Origin: Aminobacterium mobile DSM 12262
GTDB taxonomy: Bacteria > Synergistota > Synergistia > Synergistales > Aminobacteriaceae
Direction: 5' to 3'
DNA: 64,000 bases
Assembly (NCBI RefSeq): GCF_000526395.1
Contig: NZ_JAFZ01000001.1
Span: 558,001-622,000, forward strand
Shown: one piece after another, positions 43,508 to 52,528 of the stretch
Layout: the number at the start of each line of letters is the position of its first letter
Numbering within the stretch: position 1 is the stretch's first letter
Translations under genes and position numbers: made by a program
Notes under the pieces: model-generated
What the model was told of the DNA's origin: nothing
Databases searched by the model: none
The model's input: the letters and a program-made list of their open reading frames with translations, nothing else

Positions 43508-43577
43508 TAGACTGTCGTAGCTATTATTTTTATTAATATTAGTATAGAACAGAAATGATGGGAGAGTGAACTGTAAA

Positions 43578-44699
43578 ATGGGAAATTTTGTGGAAGGGGT
43601 TATGGCCCTGTCTTTTCAGCAGATCACCATGATCGGGATTGGGTCTTTCCTTATCTATCTTGCTGTAGTAAAGGAATATGAGCCAACATTGTTGTTACCC
43701 ATGGGTTTTGGAACGATTCTTGTCAATATTCCACTTACATCAGCTTTAACTCAAATGGTGGCTGGTAAAGTTCATGTAGGTGCACTCACCCTCCTTTTCG
43801 ACGTGGGTATTGCTACAGAACTATTTCCTCTCCTTATCTTTATAGCTATAGGGGCAATGATTGATTTCTCTCCGCTTTTGCAATCTCCTCTTACAGCAGT
43901 TTTCGGTTTAGTAGCCCAAGCTGGAATTTTTCTCACACTAGGGTTAGCTCTCCTGATGGGCTTCGATCTAAACGAAGCTGCTGCTATAGGGATTATTGGC
44001 GCGGCTGACGGCCCCACTTCAATTTATGTGGCCTCTCGTTTCGCCCCTCATCTTTTAGGGCCTGTTTCTGTGGCAGCGTACTCGTATATGGCTCTAGTTC
44101 CCCTCATACAGCCTCCTATTATTCGTTTACTCACTACGACGCGGGAGCGAAAAATACCCATGACGTATTTAGAAAAGCCGGTTTCTAGAGGGGCAAAGAT
44201 TCTTTTCCCCGTAATCGTTACTATTGTAGCTGGTATATTGGTGCCAGCCTCTGTATCTCTTATTGGTTTCCTTATGTTCGGCAACCTTTTGCGAGAGAGC
44301 GGCGTGGTAGATCGTTTGGCCCAAGGAGCTCAGAATGAACTTGCTAATATTGTAACTATCCTGTTGGGTCTAGCTATCTCAGCAACGCTTACCGCTGATC
44401 GTTTCCTTCAGCCATCGACTCTCTTGATTTTAGGTATGGGACTCGTTGCTTTTGTTCTTGATACAGCAGTAGGCGTGCTGTCGGCTCGATTATTGAACTG
44501 CTTTCTCAAAACTAAGCTTAATCCTATAATTGGAGCGGCGGGCATTTCTGCTTTTCCTATGGCAGCCAGAGTGGCACAAAAGATAGCAAATAAAGAGGAC
44601 AAAACTTGTTTTATTCTTATGCCTGCGGTAGCTGCCAATGTTTCTGGACAAATTGGTTCTGTTTTAGCAGGTGGACTTTTAATTGCCATGTTAAGTTAA
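43578..44699 (+). CDS. Stand-alone OadB/GcdB-type Na+-translocating decarboxylase beta-subunit homologue
   Basis: 373 aa from ATG 43578 (GGGAGAG 11 bp upstream), about ten to eleven membrane helices. Strong OadB features: LFDVGIATELFPLLIFIAIGAMIDF, and GIIGAADGPTSIYVAS with the Asp that is essential for Na+ transport in oxaloacetate decarboxylase. Normally this subunit is encoded with the carboxyltransferase alpha and biotin-carrier subunits; here neither is nearby. Instead it lies directly behind a Mn2+ riboswitch, whose other targets are mostly Mn2+ exporters. It may be a beta subunit expressed apart from its partners, or a repurposed Na+-coupled Mn2+ transporter; the latter is inference. 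Confidence 0.88.
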   Translation: MGNFVEGVMALSFQQITMIGIGSFLIYLAVVKEYEPTLLLPMGFGTILVNIPLTSALTQMVAGKVHVGALTLLFDVGIATELFPLLIFIAIGAMIDFSPLLQSPLTAVFGLVAQAGIFLTLGLALLMGFDLNEAAAIGIIGAADGPTSIYVASRFAPHLLGPVSVAAYSYMALVPLIQPPIIRLLTTTRERKIPMTYLEKPVSRGAKILFPVIVTIVAGILVPASVSLIGFLMFGNLLRESGVVDRLAQGAQNELANIVTILLGLAISATLTADRFLQPSTLLILGMGLVAFVLDTAVGVLSARLLNCFLKTKLNPIIGAAGISAFPMAARVAQKIANKEDKTCFILMPAVAANVSGQIGSVLAGGLLIAMLS

Positions 44700-44717
44700 T
44701 TCGAACGGGCAAGGTAC

Positions 44718-44742
44718 GATGAAGTCGAGGGTAAATAATATT
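44718..44742 (+). repeat. Direct repeat, copy 1
   Basis: GATGAAGTCGAGGGTAAATAATATT-like 25-mer (first 20: GATGAAGTCGAGGGTAAATA); matches 44780-44804 at 22 of 25 positions. A hairpin AGCGC/GCGCT (44747-44764) lies between the two copies. Confidence 0.7.
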
Positions 44743-44779
44743 GCTAAGCGCCAAAAACTGCGCTGGGTTGGTTCAGTAT

Positions 44780-44804
44780 GATGAAGTTGGGGATAAATAA
44801 TATT
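44780..44804 (+). repeat. Direct repeat, copy 2
   Basis: Starts GATGAAGTTGGGGATAAATA; three differences from copy 1 at 44718. Both copies lie in the 275-bp gap before the archease gene. Confidence 0.7.
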
Positions 44805-44859
44805 TCTCTTGAAGGTATGTGGTAAGATAAAAATAGAATTATAAAGAGGATAAATTAAA

Positions 44860-44953
44860 GCAGGAACTGTCGGACGAGGCGAATAATATGCCCGACTGTT
44901 TCTTTTCGATTCTAACTTTTAGGGGCGACTCCTGCAAAGGGCGCTCCTTTTTT
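44860..44953 (+). promoter_or_regulatory. Attenuator-like leader before archease-rtcB
   Basis: GCAGGA (44860-44865) pairs with TCCTGC (44930-44935), enclosing a GTCGG/CCGAC hairpin (44869-44896). TCCTGC also lies in the loop of a terminator stem GGGGCG (44922-44927) / CGCTCC (44942-44947) followed by T7. The two folds compete, as in a riboswitch or attenuator. The frame through this region is open and in phase with archease, but the conserved archease N-terminus begins at 44975. Confidence 0.5.
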
Positions 44954-44974
44954 ATTGTAGAGGGATGTGATCAA

Positions 44975-45388
44975 ATGCCTTGGAAAGAAATAGAACACAC
45001 AGCAGATGTAGGTTTTGAAGTGAAAGCCGCTTCTCTTGACGAACTTTTTTTAGAAGCAGCTCTTGCTTTGTATGCATTAGGTTATGGAGAGACGGAGGAA
45101 CTGAGGGAAAACTATGAGAAAAGGAAGGAAATTTTACAAATAGAGGGTATAGATCTTGAAGAGTTAGTGGTTTCGTGGCTCAATGAGCTTATTTTCATAG
45201 TGGAAACACGTCATGTTCTCTTTGTGCCCACATCTGTTCATGTTATAGCAGAGCCCCTTCATATCACAGTAGAAGGAGTTTTGTCTGAGAGACACGGAGT
45301 ACGTCTTCCTGTGAAATCTGCTACATATGGAGGGTTGGTTATCCGAAGATACCCCGATCCCTTTCTTCGGATTTTTTTGGATGTATAG
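44975..45388 (+). CDS. Archease
   Basis: 137 aa from ATG 44975 (GAGGGA upstream). Activates the RNA ligase RtcB by speeding up guanylylation and multiple turnover. N-terminal MPWKEIEHTADVGFEV is the family signature, with the metal-binding Asp in HTADVG; the C-terminal Asp (FLDV) is also typical. It sits 15 bp before rtcB, the usual partner. An N-terminal extension from ATG 44888 is possible in frame but would run through a terminator stem. Confidence 0.92.
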   Translation: MPWKEIEHTADVGFEVKAASLDELFLEAALALYALGYGETEELRENYEKRKEILQIEGIDLEELVVSWLNELIFIVETRHVLFVPTSVHVIAEPLHITVEGVLSERHGVRLPVKSATYGGLVIRRYPDPFLRIFLDV

Positions 45389-45403
45389 CGAGAGGTGAAG
45401 AAT

Positions 45404-46798
45404 ATGAAAGGATCCTTGACGAGAATGGATGACGTCCGTCTCCTTCTCGGACGCGAGGCGCAAGATGGGATGAGGGTGCCAGGGCTTATTTACGCTGATA
45501 AATATATAGAATCCATGCTTGAAGAGGAAAATGCTCTTCTACAAGTTGCCAATGTTGCATGTCTTCCAGGTATTATCGGATATAGTTTCGCTATGCCTGA
45601 TATCCATTGGGGATATGGTTTCCCAATTGGCGGGGTTGCTGCTTTCGACGTGGATGAAGGAATTATTTCTCCCGGTGGTGTCGGCTACGATATTTCCTGT
45701 GGAGTTCGTCTTCTCAGCTCTAGTCTCGTTGTGACAGATGTTACGAACGTAATGGATCAATTGTTGCCTGCTCTTTTCTCCGCAGTACCTTGTGGAGTGG
45801 GGTCTAGCAGCAGGCAGAAGCTGTCAGATAGAGATTTGGAAAAGGTCCTTACAGACGGTGCCCGTTGGGCTGTGAAGGCTGGATATGGGATTGAGAGCGA
45901 TCTGGACCACACAGAGGAGAATGGCTGTTTAGAAGGAGCTCTTCCTTCAGTAGTATCGAATCGAGCCAAAGAACGAGGTCGAACTCAGTTGGGGACTTTA
46001 GGATCTGGGAACCATTTTTTAGAAATTCAAGTAGTAGACGAAGTTTTTGACGAGAGAGAGGCTTCAAAATTAGGTTTAAAAACAGGGTGTATTACGGTGA
46101 TGATTCACTGCGGAAGTAGAGGATTGGGGCATCAGGTATGTGATGACTATCTTAAGGTTATGAGGCGTGCCATGGAGCGTTACCATATAATTGTCCCTGA
46201 CCGCCAACTCTGTTGCGCTCCTATAAAGTCGGAGGAGGGGGAAAAATATTTGGGAGCTATGAAAGCGGCGGCTAATTTTGCTTTGGTAAATCGCCATATG
46301 ATAGCAGATGCGGTGCGTCATGTTTTTACAGCATTTTTCCCCAAAGTACCTCTTCACACTGTTTATGATGTAAGTCATAACATAGCCCACATTGAAACTC
46401 ATGAATGGGAAGGGCATCGAAAAGAACTTTGCGTTCATCGTAAGGGGGCTACAAGAGCTTTTCAAGGACAACCGGTTCTTATTCCGGGAAGTATGGGGAC
46501 AGCAAGCTACGTCCTTGTGGGAACTCGACAAGCAGAGATAGAGACTTTTGCATCTACATGCCATGGTGCTGGAAGGGTCTTGAGTAGAAATGAAGCAGTG
46601 AAAAGAGCACGAGGGCAAGATCTTTTCAAAGTCTTATCAGAACGGGGAATATCCGTAATGGCTGAAAGTCCTCGAACCCTAGGGGAAGAGATGCCGGAAG
46701 CATATAAAGATGTGTCGAATGTTGTAGATGTTGTTCAAGAAGCTGGCATCAGTTTAAAGGTGGCAAAACTTCGCCCCCTAGCTGTGATAAAAGGATAG
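45404..46798 (+). CDS. rtcB: RNA-splicing ligase RtcB
   Basis: 464 aa from ATG 45404 (GAGAGGTGAAG upstream). Joins 2',3'-cyclic phosphate or 3'-phosphate RNA ends to 5'-OH ends with GTP and Mn2+. Seen: PDIHWGYGFPIGGVAAFD, the Mn-binding GGVGYDISCGVR, LGSGNHFLE, IHCGSRGLGHQ, and the guanylylated His387 in STCHGAGRVLSR. Full length. In bacteria it acts in RNA repair or tRNA repair after damage. The attenuator upstream of archease suggests regulated expression. Note that the enzyme uses Mn2+ and that the neighbouring transcript is controlled by a Mn2+ riboswitch. Confidence 0.96.
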   Translation: MKGSLTRMDDVRLLLGREAQDGMRVPGLIYADKYIESMLEEENALLQVANVACLPGIIGYSFAMPDIHWGYGFPIGGVAAFDVDEGIISPGGVGYDISCGVRLLSSSLVVTDVTNVMDQLLPALFSAVPCGVGSSSRQKLSDRDLEKVLTDGARWAVKAGYGIESDLDHTEENGCLEGALPSVVSNRAKERGRTQLGTLGSGNHFLEIQVVDEVFDEREASKLGLKTGCITVMIHCGSRGLGHQVCDDYLKVMRRAMERYHIIVPDRQLCCAPIKSEEGEKYLGAMKAAANFALVNRHMIADAVRHVFTAFFPKVPLHTVYDVSHNIAHIETHEWEGHRKELCVHRKGATRAFQGQPVLIPGSMGTASYVLVGTRQAEIETFASTCHGAGRVLSRNEAVKRARGQDLFKVLSERGISVMAESPRTLGEEMPEAYKDVSNVVDVVQEAGISLKVAKLRPLAVIKG

Positions 46799-46831
46799 GT
46801 TCTAATTTCATAAGGTTTTTGCTTTAGACAC

Positions 46832-46868
46832 AAACCCCCGAATTTTTATAAAAATTCGGGGGTTTCTA
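46832..46868 (+). terminator. Terminator after rtcB
   Basis: Long perfect inverted repeat AAACCCCCGAATTTTT / AAAAATTCGGGGGTTT (46832-46865) ending in a short T run. Confidence 0.8.
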
Positions 46869-46947
46869 TGTCTGTTAATGAAAAATGTAACAAAACAAGT
46901 TCAGATTTTAAATACATCTCAGACAACATAAAAAAATAAAAACATAT

Positions 46948-46953
46948 TATAAT
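46948..46953 (+). promoter_or_regulatory. -10 element for fhs1-folD
   Basis: Consensus TATAAT in an AT-rich stretch 79 bp before the fhs1 start; no clear -35 at the right distance. Confidence 0.4.
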
Positions 46954-47012
46954 AGAATCTTTGGGAAATATGGGCATTGATAAAAGAGTTCCAGAACAGA
47001 CGTATTTTAAGA

Positions 47013-48701
47013 GTAGAGGAGGTTTTACAGAATGATGCTGAGTGATATAGAGATAGCACGAAGCGCAAAGCTGAAGCCCATAGTTGAAGTAGCATCGCAG
47101 CTGGGGATAGGAGAAGACGAGCTGGAGTTGTATGGGAAGTACAAGGCGAAGGTGACGTACAGTCTCTGGGATCGAATCAAGGATTGTCAGGATGGGAAGC
47201 TCATCTTGGTAACAGCCATCACTCCTACGCCAGCAGGAGAAGGGAAGACGACCACAACGGTGGGGTTGGGTCAGGGATTGGCGAAGCTTGGCAAGCGAGT
47301 GAGCATAGCTCTCCGGGAACCGTCGCTTGGTCCGAGTTTTGGAGTGAAGGGAGGAGCGGCAGGAGGAGGTTACTCTCAAGTAGTTCCCATGGAAGAGATC
47401 AACCTTCATTTCACGGGAGATCTTCATGCCATTACAGCGGCTCATAACCTTCTGGCAGCGCTTCTGGACAACCATATCCAGCAGGGCAACGTTCTGAACA
47501 TAGATCCTCGTCGAATAGTGTTTCGTCGTGTAATGGATCTGAACGAACGAGCTCTTCGGAACGTGATCATCGGCCTAGGAGGGAAGGCGAACGGAGTTCC
47601 CCGTGAGTCTGGATTCGACATAACGGTGGCCTCAGAAGTGATGGCGATTTTATGTTTATCAGGGAGCATTCGAGAGCTGAAGGAGCGTCTTTCCCAGATA
47701 GTTGTAGGGTATACATACGAAGGGATGGCAGTGACGGCAGGGGATCTGAACGCCCAAGGCTCCATGGCAGTGCTGTTGAAGGATGCGTTGAAGCCGAATT
47801 TGGTTCAGACCCTAGAGCATGTTCCGGCCTTTGTTCACGGCGGTCCTTTCGCGAACATCGCTCATGGTTGTAACAGCCTTCAGGCGACGAAATATGGCTT
47901 GAAACTCTCAGACTACTTTATTACCGAGGCAGGTTTTGGAGCGGATCTTGGGGCAGAGAAGTTTTTCGACATTAAGTGTCGCATCGGAGGTTTGCGTCCG
48001 TCGGCGGTTGTGATAGTAGCGACGGTACGAGCGTTGAAGATGCACGGTGGCGTGGCGAAGAGCGAACTGACGAAAGAGAACGTCGAAGCTTTGGGGAAGG
48101 GTATACCGAACCTGGAGAAGCATATAGAAAACATGCAGAGTTTTGGCTTGCCGGTAGTGGTTGCGATCAACCGTTTTCCCACCGATACAGAGTTGGAACT
48201 TGCGTTGGTGGAAGAGCGTTGCAGTGCTCTTGGAGTCTCAGTCTCGCTGTCGGAGATTTGGGCGAAGGGTGGGGAGGGGGGCCTTGATCTTGCGAAACGA
48301 GTCATGGAGGCGACAGAGAAGCCGAATACGTTCCATTACCTGTATAAAGAGACAGAGAGCCCGAAGGTGAAGATCGAGAAGATAGCGAAGGAGATGTACG
48401 GAGCGAAGAGCGTAGCGTACACCGCTCAGGCTGAGAAAGACCTGGAGGAGATTCATCGATTGGGGAAGGACGAACTGCTGGTGTGCATGGCAAAGACCCA
48501 GGCGTCCATATCGGACAACCCATCTCTTATCGGTCGTCCGGAAGGTTTCGAGTTGACGGTCCGGGAGGTTCGTCTTTCTGCCGGAGCAGGCTTTATGATC
48601 CCCATAACGGGTTCAATTATGACCATGCCAGGCTTGCCGAAGGTGCCGGCAGCCATGAAGATAGACGTAGACGACGAGGGAAATATTACTGGTTTGTTCT
48701 A
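47013..48701 (+). repeat. 1.69-kb direct repeat, copy 1 (fhs1 with its ribosome site)
   Basis: Begins at GTAGAGGAGGTTTTACAG before fhs1 and ends within the stop codon. By eye I find only eight base differences from 57258-58946, six of them within about 50 bp near 47185-47240. The flanks are unrelated. Confidence 0.95.
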
Positions 48702-48702
48702 G
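47032..48702 (+). CDS. fhs: Formate-tetrahydrofolate ligase (copy 1)
   Basis: 556 aa. Couples formate, THF and ATP to 10-formyl-THF; in fermenters it often runs backward to gain ATP. P-loop-like [20 protein letters not shown] near residue 65-80, [22 protein letters not shown], and [20 protein letters not shown] at the C-terminus are typical. Differs from copy 2 only at residues 52 (Cys here, Arg there) and 67 (Pro here, Ala there). Followed after 18 bp by folD. Codons end in G far more often than in the neighbouring genes, which may reflect high expression. Confidence 0.97.
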   Translation: MMLSDIEIARSAKLKPIVEVASQLGIGEDELELYGKYKAKVTYSLWDRIKDCQDGKLILVTAITPTPAGEGKTTTTVGLGQGLAKLGKRVSIALREPSLGPSFGVKGGAAGGGYSQVVPMEEINLHFTGDLHAITAAHNLLAALLDNHIQQGNVLNIDPRRIVFRRVMDLNERALRNVIIGLGGKANGVPRESGFDITVASEVMAILCLSGSIRELKERLSQIVVGYTYEGMAVTAGDLNAQGSMAVLLKDALKPNLVQTLEHVPAFVHGGPFANIAHGCNSLQATKYGLKLSDYFITEAGFGADLGAEKFFDIKCRIGGLRPSAVVIVATVRALKMHGGVAKSELTKENVEALGKGIPNLEKHIENMQSFGLPVVVAINRFPTDTELELALVEERCSALGVSVSLSEIWAKGGEGGLDLAKRVMEATEKPNTFHYLYKETESPKVKIEKIAKEMYGAKSVAYTAQAEKDLEEIHRLGKDELLVCMAKTQASISDNPSLIGRPEGFELTVREVRLSAGAGFMIPITGSIMTMPGLPKVPAAMKIDVDDEGNITGLF

Positions 48703-48720
48703 AGGCGAGGAGGCTGCTAA

Positions 48721-49572
48721 ATGAAAGCTCAGATATTGGATGGGAAAAAAGTAGCAGAGGAAGTACGGGCTGCCATAAAAAAGGAAGTAGATGAAATAAA
48801 ATCAAAGGGAGGGCACATTCCCGGCTTAGCCGTGGTTCTTGTAGGCGAGAATCCAGCTTCGAAGGTTTATGTGGGTCAGAAAGAAAAAAAATGTAAAGAA
48901 GTGGGATTCAACTCTTTTCTTCATAAGCTTCCGGTAAGCACTACAGAAGGAGAGCTCTTGAAGCTCATCGAAACCCTTAACAATGATAAGGCTGTAGATG
49001 GTATTCTTGTTCAACTTCCCTTGCCTCAGCAGATCGATAGCGATAAGGTTCTCAAAACCATTGACCCGTCGAAGGATGTAGATGGTTTCCACCCCATGAA
49101 TATGGGGTATCTTGTCACCGGACTTCCTGCAGTGCATCCCTGTACGCCGAAAGGCATTATGTATCTCCTTGATGCTTATGGAATCGAAATAGAAGGGAAA
49201 CATGCTGTAGTGGTAGGGCGAAGCAATATTGTAGGCAAACCCATCGCTCATCTCCTTCTTGACCGAAACGCTACAGTGACTATCTGTCATAGCAGAACGA
49301 AAGATCTGGGAGCTATTACTCGTCAGGCAGATATTATTGTAGCAGCCGTAGGTCGTCCTCGTATGATTACAGGCTCTATGGTGAAAGAAGGAGCTGTAGT
49401 TGTGGACGTGGGCATTAATCGTCTTGAGGAAGGATTGGTAGGAGACGTAGATTTTAAAACTGTAGGAGATGTGGCTTCTTGGATTACGCCAGTTCCGGGT
49501 GGTGTTGGGCCTCTTACCATCGCGATGTTGCTTAAGAATACATTGGAAGCTGGCCGAAAAAGCGAGAGGTAG
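48721..49572 (+). CDS. folD: Bifunctional methylene-THF dehydrogenase / methenyl-THF cyclohydrolase
   Basis: 283 aa. Interconverts 5,10-methylene-, 5,10-methenyl- and 10-formyl-THF with NAD(P). Seen: the catalytic-lysine region [14 protein letters not shown] (YVxxKxKxC), [14 protein letters not shown], the Rossmann motif [11 protein letters not shown] and [18 protein letters not shown]. Co-transcribed with fhs1. It links the Gcv and FchA products to Fhs. Confidence 0.97.
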   Translation: MKAQILDGKKVAEEVRAAIKKEVDEIKSKGGHIPGLAVVLVGENPASKVYVGQKEKKCKEVGFNSFLHKLPVSTTEGELLKLIETLNNDKAVDGILVQLPLPQQIDSDKVLKTIDPSKDVDGFHPMNMGYLVTGLPAVHPCTPKGIMYLLDAYGIEIEGKHAVVVGRSNIVGKPIAHLLLDRNATVTICHSRTKDLGAITRQADIIVAAVGRPRMITGSMVKEGAVVVDVGINRLEEGLVGDVDFKTVGDVASWITPVPGGVGPLTIAMLLKNTLEAGRKSER

Positions 49573-49597
49573 AGACATAACATCTTGCTTTTGAATA

Positions 49598-49615
49598 AAT
49601 AAATACGTATTTATT
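49598..49615. promoter_or_regulatory. 18-bp palindrome between folD and the PucR gene
   Basis: AATAAATACGTATTTATT, perfect, directly before the folD terminator stem and 79 bp before the regulator start. Candidate operator; the binding protein is unknown. Confidence 0.35.
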
Positions 49616-49644
49616 AAAGGGGCTGGTAAAAACCAGCTCCTTTT
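49616..49644 (+). terminator. Terminator after folD
   Basis: AAAGGGGCTGGT / ACCAGCTCCTTT stem (12 pairs, one wobble) with AAAA loop and trailing T; 44 bp after folD. Confidence 0.8.
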
Positions 49645-49693
49645 CTACATGATACAATATATAAACTTTGTTTCAAGGAGTGGATTTTTTATT

Positions 49694-51241
49694 TTGCCTG
49701 CCATACGTACACTTCAAACATTGTCAAGTTTCTCTCTTCTTGCTGGAAATTCTGCCCTCGATAAGGAGGTTGGAAGAGTTGTACTTCTTGATGATGTTAT
49801 AGTCGGGGGGTTTTTTTGCTCTTCTGATTCTCTTGTTGTTGGAGTGTGGCCCAGCGAGTCACGTTTTTCAGGTCTTTGTTTGTCTTCCGTTCTTGCTATT
49901 ATTCAAAATGGCGTCGGGGGAATTGTTTTTCAAGGAGAGATTCCTTCAGAGCTTGAAGAAGCAGCAAATACTTTTTCTACGCCTTTATTTTCTATTCCCC
50001 AAAACCATACGTTATTAAACGTTCTTTTTGCTCTCGAGACAGAGTTTCGAAAAGCTGAAACGCTTCACTCTTCCTTTTCACCCTTTGCCGATATCCTTCT
50101 CAATGACGGCGATTTTGAAAGAATTCTTTGGGCTTTGCGAGAGCAGATACATTGTGGTGTTGCCTATAAAGATCTTATCCATAAACAGCTTTTCGTAGCA
50201 TCTTTTTCGGAAGAATTTAAAGAACATGTAAAAATATATCCCTTAAAAGAGATAATTCGCCTTCACCAACATATGGAGGTCCGTGTTGGTGGCGTGCTGA
50301 GCGGCTATCTTGTTCTTAACCGTTCAAGCCGTTCCGACAGGAAAATTTCTTTTTTAGAAATGTCTGCTCTAGAGAATGCCGTTATAGCAGTAAAGCTTTC
50401 TATAGAGAAACAACTTTCTGCTCAAAGGGTGGAGCGAAACTATATTGATGAGTTTGTACGAGATCTTATTTATAACAAAATACAGAGGAAGGAAGAACTT
50501 GAAAGTCGGGCTCGCACTTTTTCTTGGAATCCTGTCAATGGTGTTGTTGTAGTGGTGGTAGAAGTAGAAGCTCTTGATGGAGCGGCTGGAGAACGTGAGT
50601 TTCAGGTCTTTTTTTCCACTATTAGGTCGAAGTTTCAGGCTTTTTTCCCAAAATCGATTTATACCATGTTGACAAAGTCTGTTGTTTTCCTTATCTCCCC
50701 TCCAGATCCAGATAACGAGGAAAAAACCCTACAAACAAATATAGTAAAAGTAGCGGAACACCTTAATGAAGAAGCAGCTAAAGAGTTACGTTGCGAAATT
50801 ACTGTCGCCGTTGGCGGATACAAAACTGACCCTCTTAGTATCCACGATAGTTATCGCGAAGCAGTTCGAGCCCTTCGTGTGGCTAGGTTAGCTACGTTTT
50901 CCCAAGAAGTTGTTTTTTGGGAAAACCTGGGCGGGATGAAGCTCCTTTCCATGGTGTCTCAGAGTCAGGAGGCAGAGACCTTTTGTCAGAGCATACTAAG
51001 AGACCTTATCGAATATGATAAATCTACGAATGGAGAGCTTCTTCAAACGCTTAGGGTCCTTAACAAGAATAATTGGAACGTGAAACGCGCTTCGGAAGTT
51101 ATGAAGTTTCACTATAACACCATAAAATATCGAAACAAAAAAATATGTGAACTTCTCAATTTTAATCCTGATAACAGTGATCAACGTTTTGATATTGCCC
51201 TTGCGTTAAAACTTTATGATCTCGGATCTTTTAACGAATAG
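49694..51241 (+). CDS. PucR/CdaR family transcriptional regulator
   Basis: About 515 aa. N-terminal PucR-type sensory domain (LSSFSLLAGNSALDKEVGRVVLLDD), middle GGDEF-like CdaR region, and C-terminal PucR helix-turn-helix (LRVLNKNNWNVKRASEVMKF then HYNTIKYRNKKICELL). Family members regulate purine, sugar-acid or amino-acid catabolism. AAGGAG at 49675-49680 points to TTG 49694 or ATT 49691 as start; the ATG at 49649 lies within the terminator tail and upstream of that ribosome site. It precedes the M20-TRAP-ftcD-fchA genes in the same direction, so it is the best candidate for their control. Confidence 0.85.
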   Translation: MPAIRTLQTLSSFSLLAGNSALDKEVGRVVLLDDVIVGGFFCSSDSLVVGVWPSESRFSGLCLSSVLAIIQNGVGGIVFQGEIPSELEEAANTFSTPLFSIPQNHTLLNVLFALETEFRKAETLHSSFSPFADILLNDGDFERILWALREQIHCGVAYKDLIHKQLFVASFSEEFKEHVKIYPLKEIIRLHQHMEVRVGGVLSGYLVLNRSSRSDRKISFLEMSALENAVIAVKLSIEKQLSAQRVERNYIDEFVRDLIYNKIQRKEELESRARTFSWNPVNGVVVVVVEVEALDGAAGEREFQVFFSTIRSKFQAFFPKSIYTMLTKSVVFLISPPDPDNEEKTLQTNIVKVAEHLNEEAAKELRCEITVAVGGYKTDPLSIHDSYREAVRALRVARLATFSQEVVFWENLGGMKLLSMVSQSQEAETFCQSILRDLIEYDKSTNGELLQTLRVLNKNNWNVKRASEVMKFHYNTIKYRNKKICELLNFNPDNSDQRFDIALALKLYDLGSFNE

Positions 51242-51346
51242 ATTTGTCAAGTTTTGACAATATAACCGGGGAAATCTTATCCACAGAAGCTAATGTCTGA
51301 ATCTCCTCCCTCCAGTACTCTTATATTGGTGAAAGGGGGGAATAAA

Positions 51347-52510
51347 ATGACGCAAAGGCAAGATGATGCTTATAGTAGGGCGATAGAAATACTTCAGCAG
51401 TTGATTCGCATCCGTACTTTCCAGCCTTCTGGAGATGAAAAGGACGCAGCTCTTTTTGTCTCTTCTTTGTTCCCTGACAATAAAGTTGAAAAGAAAATAA
51501 TCAGCCATGGAAATAACCGAGCCTCGTTGGTGATTACCATCCCTGGAGCAGATCGGAATCGCGGTATTGCCATTACAGGACATTTAGACACGATTCCGGC
51601 CGGAGATGTGCGAGATTGGACCTATTCTCCTTTTGGCGCGGTCGTAGTGGATGGCTGTGTTTATGGTCGGGGAGCTGCGGATATGAAAGGCGGAGTCACG
51701 TCCATGATTTTAGCGGCCCTGACCCTTTTAAAGGAAAACATAACGCCGAAAGTAGACGTTGTGTTCTGTTTTACAGCAGATGAAGAGGTAGGGGGTATGG
51801 GGGCCAACGCCCTGTTAGGGGGCGGATTCCTCAATAAGGTAGAAGAAGTTCTGATCATTAAGCCTACAGATGAAAGAGTTGGCCTAGCAGAGAGGGGCGC
51901 TATTTGGCTTCGGATAAGAACGTGGGGGACCTCTTCCCATGCTGCTATGGCAGATGCCCAGACGAATGCTCTCTCTACATTTAACAAGATTACAAATCTC
52001 ATATCAGAACTTTTTAGTGGCGAGAAAAAACACGACCTTCTCGGCCGTTCTACATGTGTAGTTACCTCACTACAAGCTGAAAGTGATTTGTTTAATGTTG
52101 TTCCTCATTATGTAGAAGGGACGCTAGATATCAGAACCCTCCCGAGTGTGGATCATTCCCTGTTATTGCAGAAAATTTATAAAGCGACGGAATCTATGGA
52201 AAAGGACAATAGTCCCATCCATGTTTCTGTAGAGGTGGTAAACAATAGACCTCCTGTAGGGATGGATGAAAGTGCTCCGTTAGTGCAATCTCTACAAAAA
52301 ATTTATTCTGAATTGGAAATGCCATGGGAAAAGACTGGTATCAATTATTTTACAGATGCCTCGATCCTCATCCCTTCTTTAGGAGTACCTTTTGCTATTT
52401 TGGGGCCTGGCGATGACATGTTCTTTCACCAGCCAGACGAATATGTTCGAATGGACTCTGTCATACGTATGGCACACGTTTTGGCGCATTACGCGAAGAG
52501 TAGAAGATAG
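51347..52510 (+). CDS. M20 family metallohydrolase (ArgE/DapE/ACY1 type)
   Basis: 387 aa from ATG 51347 (GGGGGG upstream). Di-metal deacylase or peptidase. Metal and catalytic motifs: AITGHLDTIPAGD, GRGAADMKGG, FTADEEVGGMG, and a late FHQPDEY with a His ligand. Similar in overall form to succinyl-diaminopimelate desuccinylase and acetylornithine deacetylase, but it is encoded directly before a TRAP transporter, so it probably processes an imported N-acylated or N-carbamoylated amino acid. Substrate not determinable. Confidence 0.88.
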   Translation: MTQRQDDAYSRAIEILQQLIRIRTFQPSGDEKDAALFVSSLFPDNKVEKKIISHGNNRASLVITIPGADRNRGIAITGHLDTIPAGDVRDWTYSPFGAVVVDGCVYGRGAADMKGGVTSMILAALTLLKENITPKVDVVFCFTADEEVGGMGANALLGGGFLNKVEEVLIIKPTDERVGLAERGAIWLRIRTWGTSSHAAMADAQTNALSTFNKITNLISELFSGEKKHDLLGRSTCVVTSLQAESDLFNVVPHYVEGTLDIRTLPSVDHSLLLQKIYKATESMEKDNSPIHVSVEVVNNRPPVGMDESAPLVQSLQKIYSELEMPWEKTGINYFTDASILIPSLGVPFAILGPGDDMFFHQPDEYVRMDSVIRMAHVLAHYAKSRR

Positions 52511-52528
52511 AAAAGTGGGGGATCATAG

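Noticed and set aside
44888-44974. N-terminal extension of archease from ATG 44888
   Set aside because: It would be translated through a terminator stem, and family N-termini start at the ATG at 44975.
46846-47475. Long minus-strand open frames opposite the start of fhs1 (and 57169-57720 opposite fhs2)
   Set aside because: They mirror the fhs coding frame, are duplicated only because fhs is duplicated, and have no ribosome site or family resemblance.
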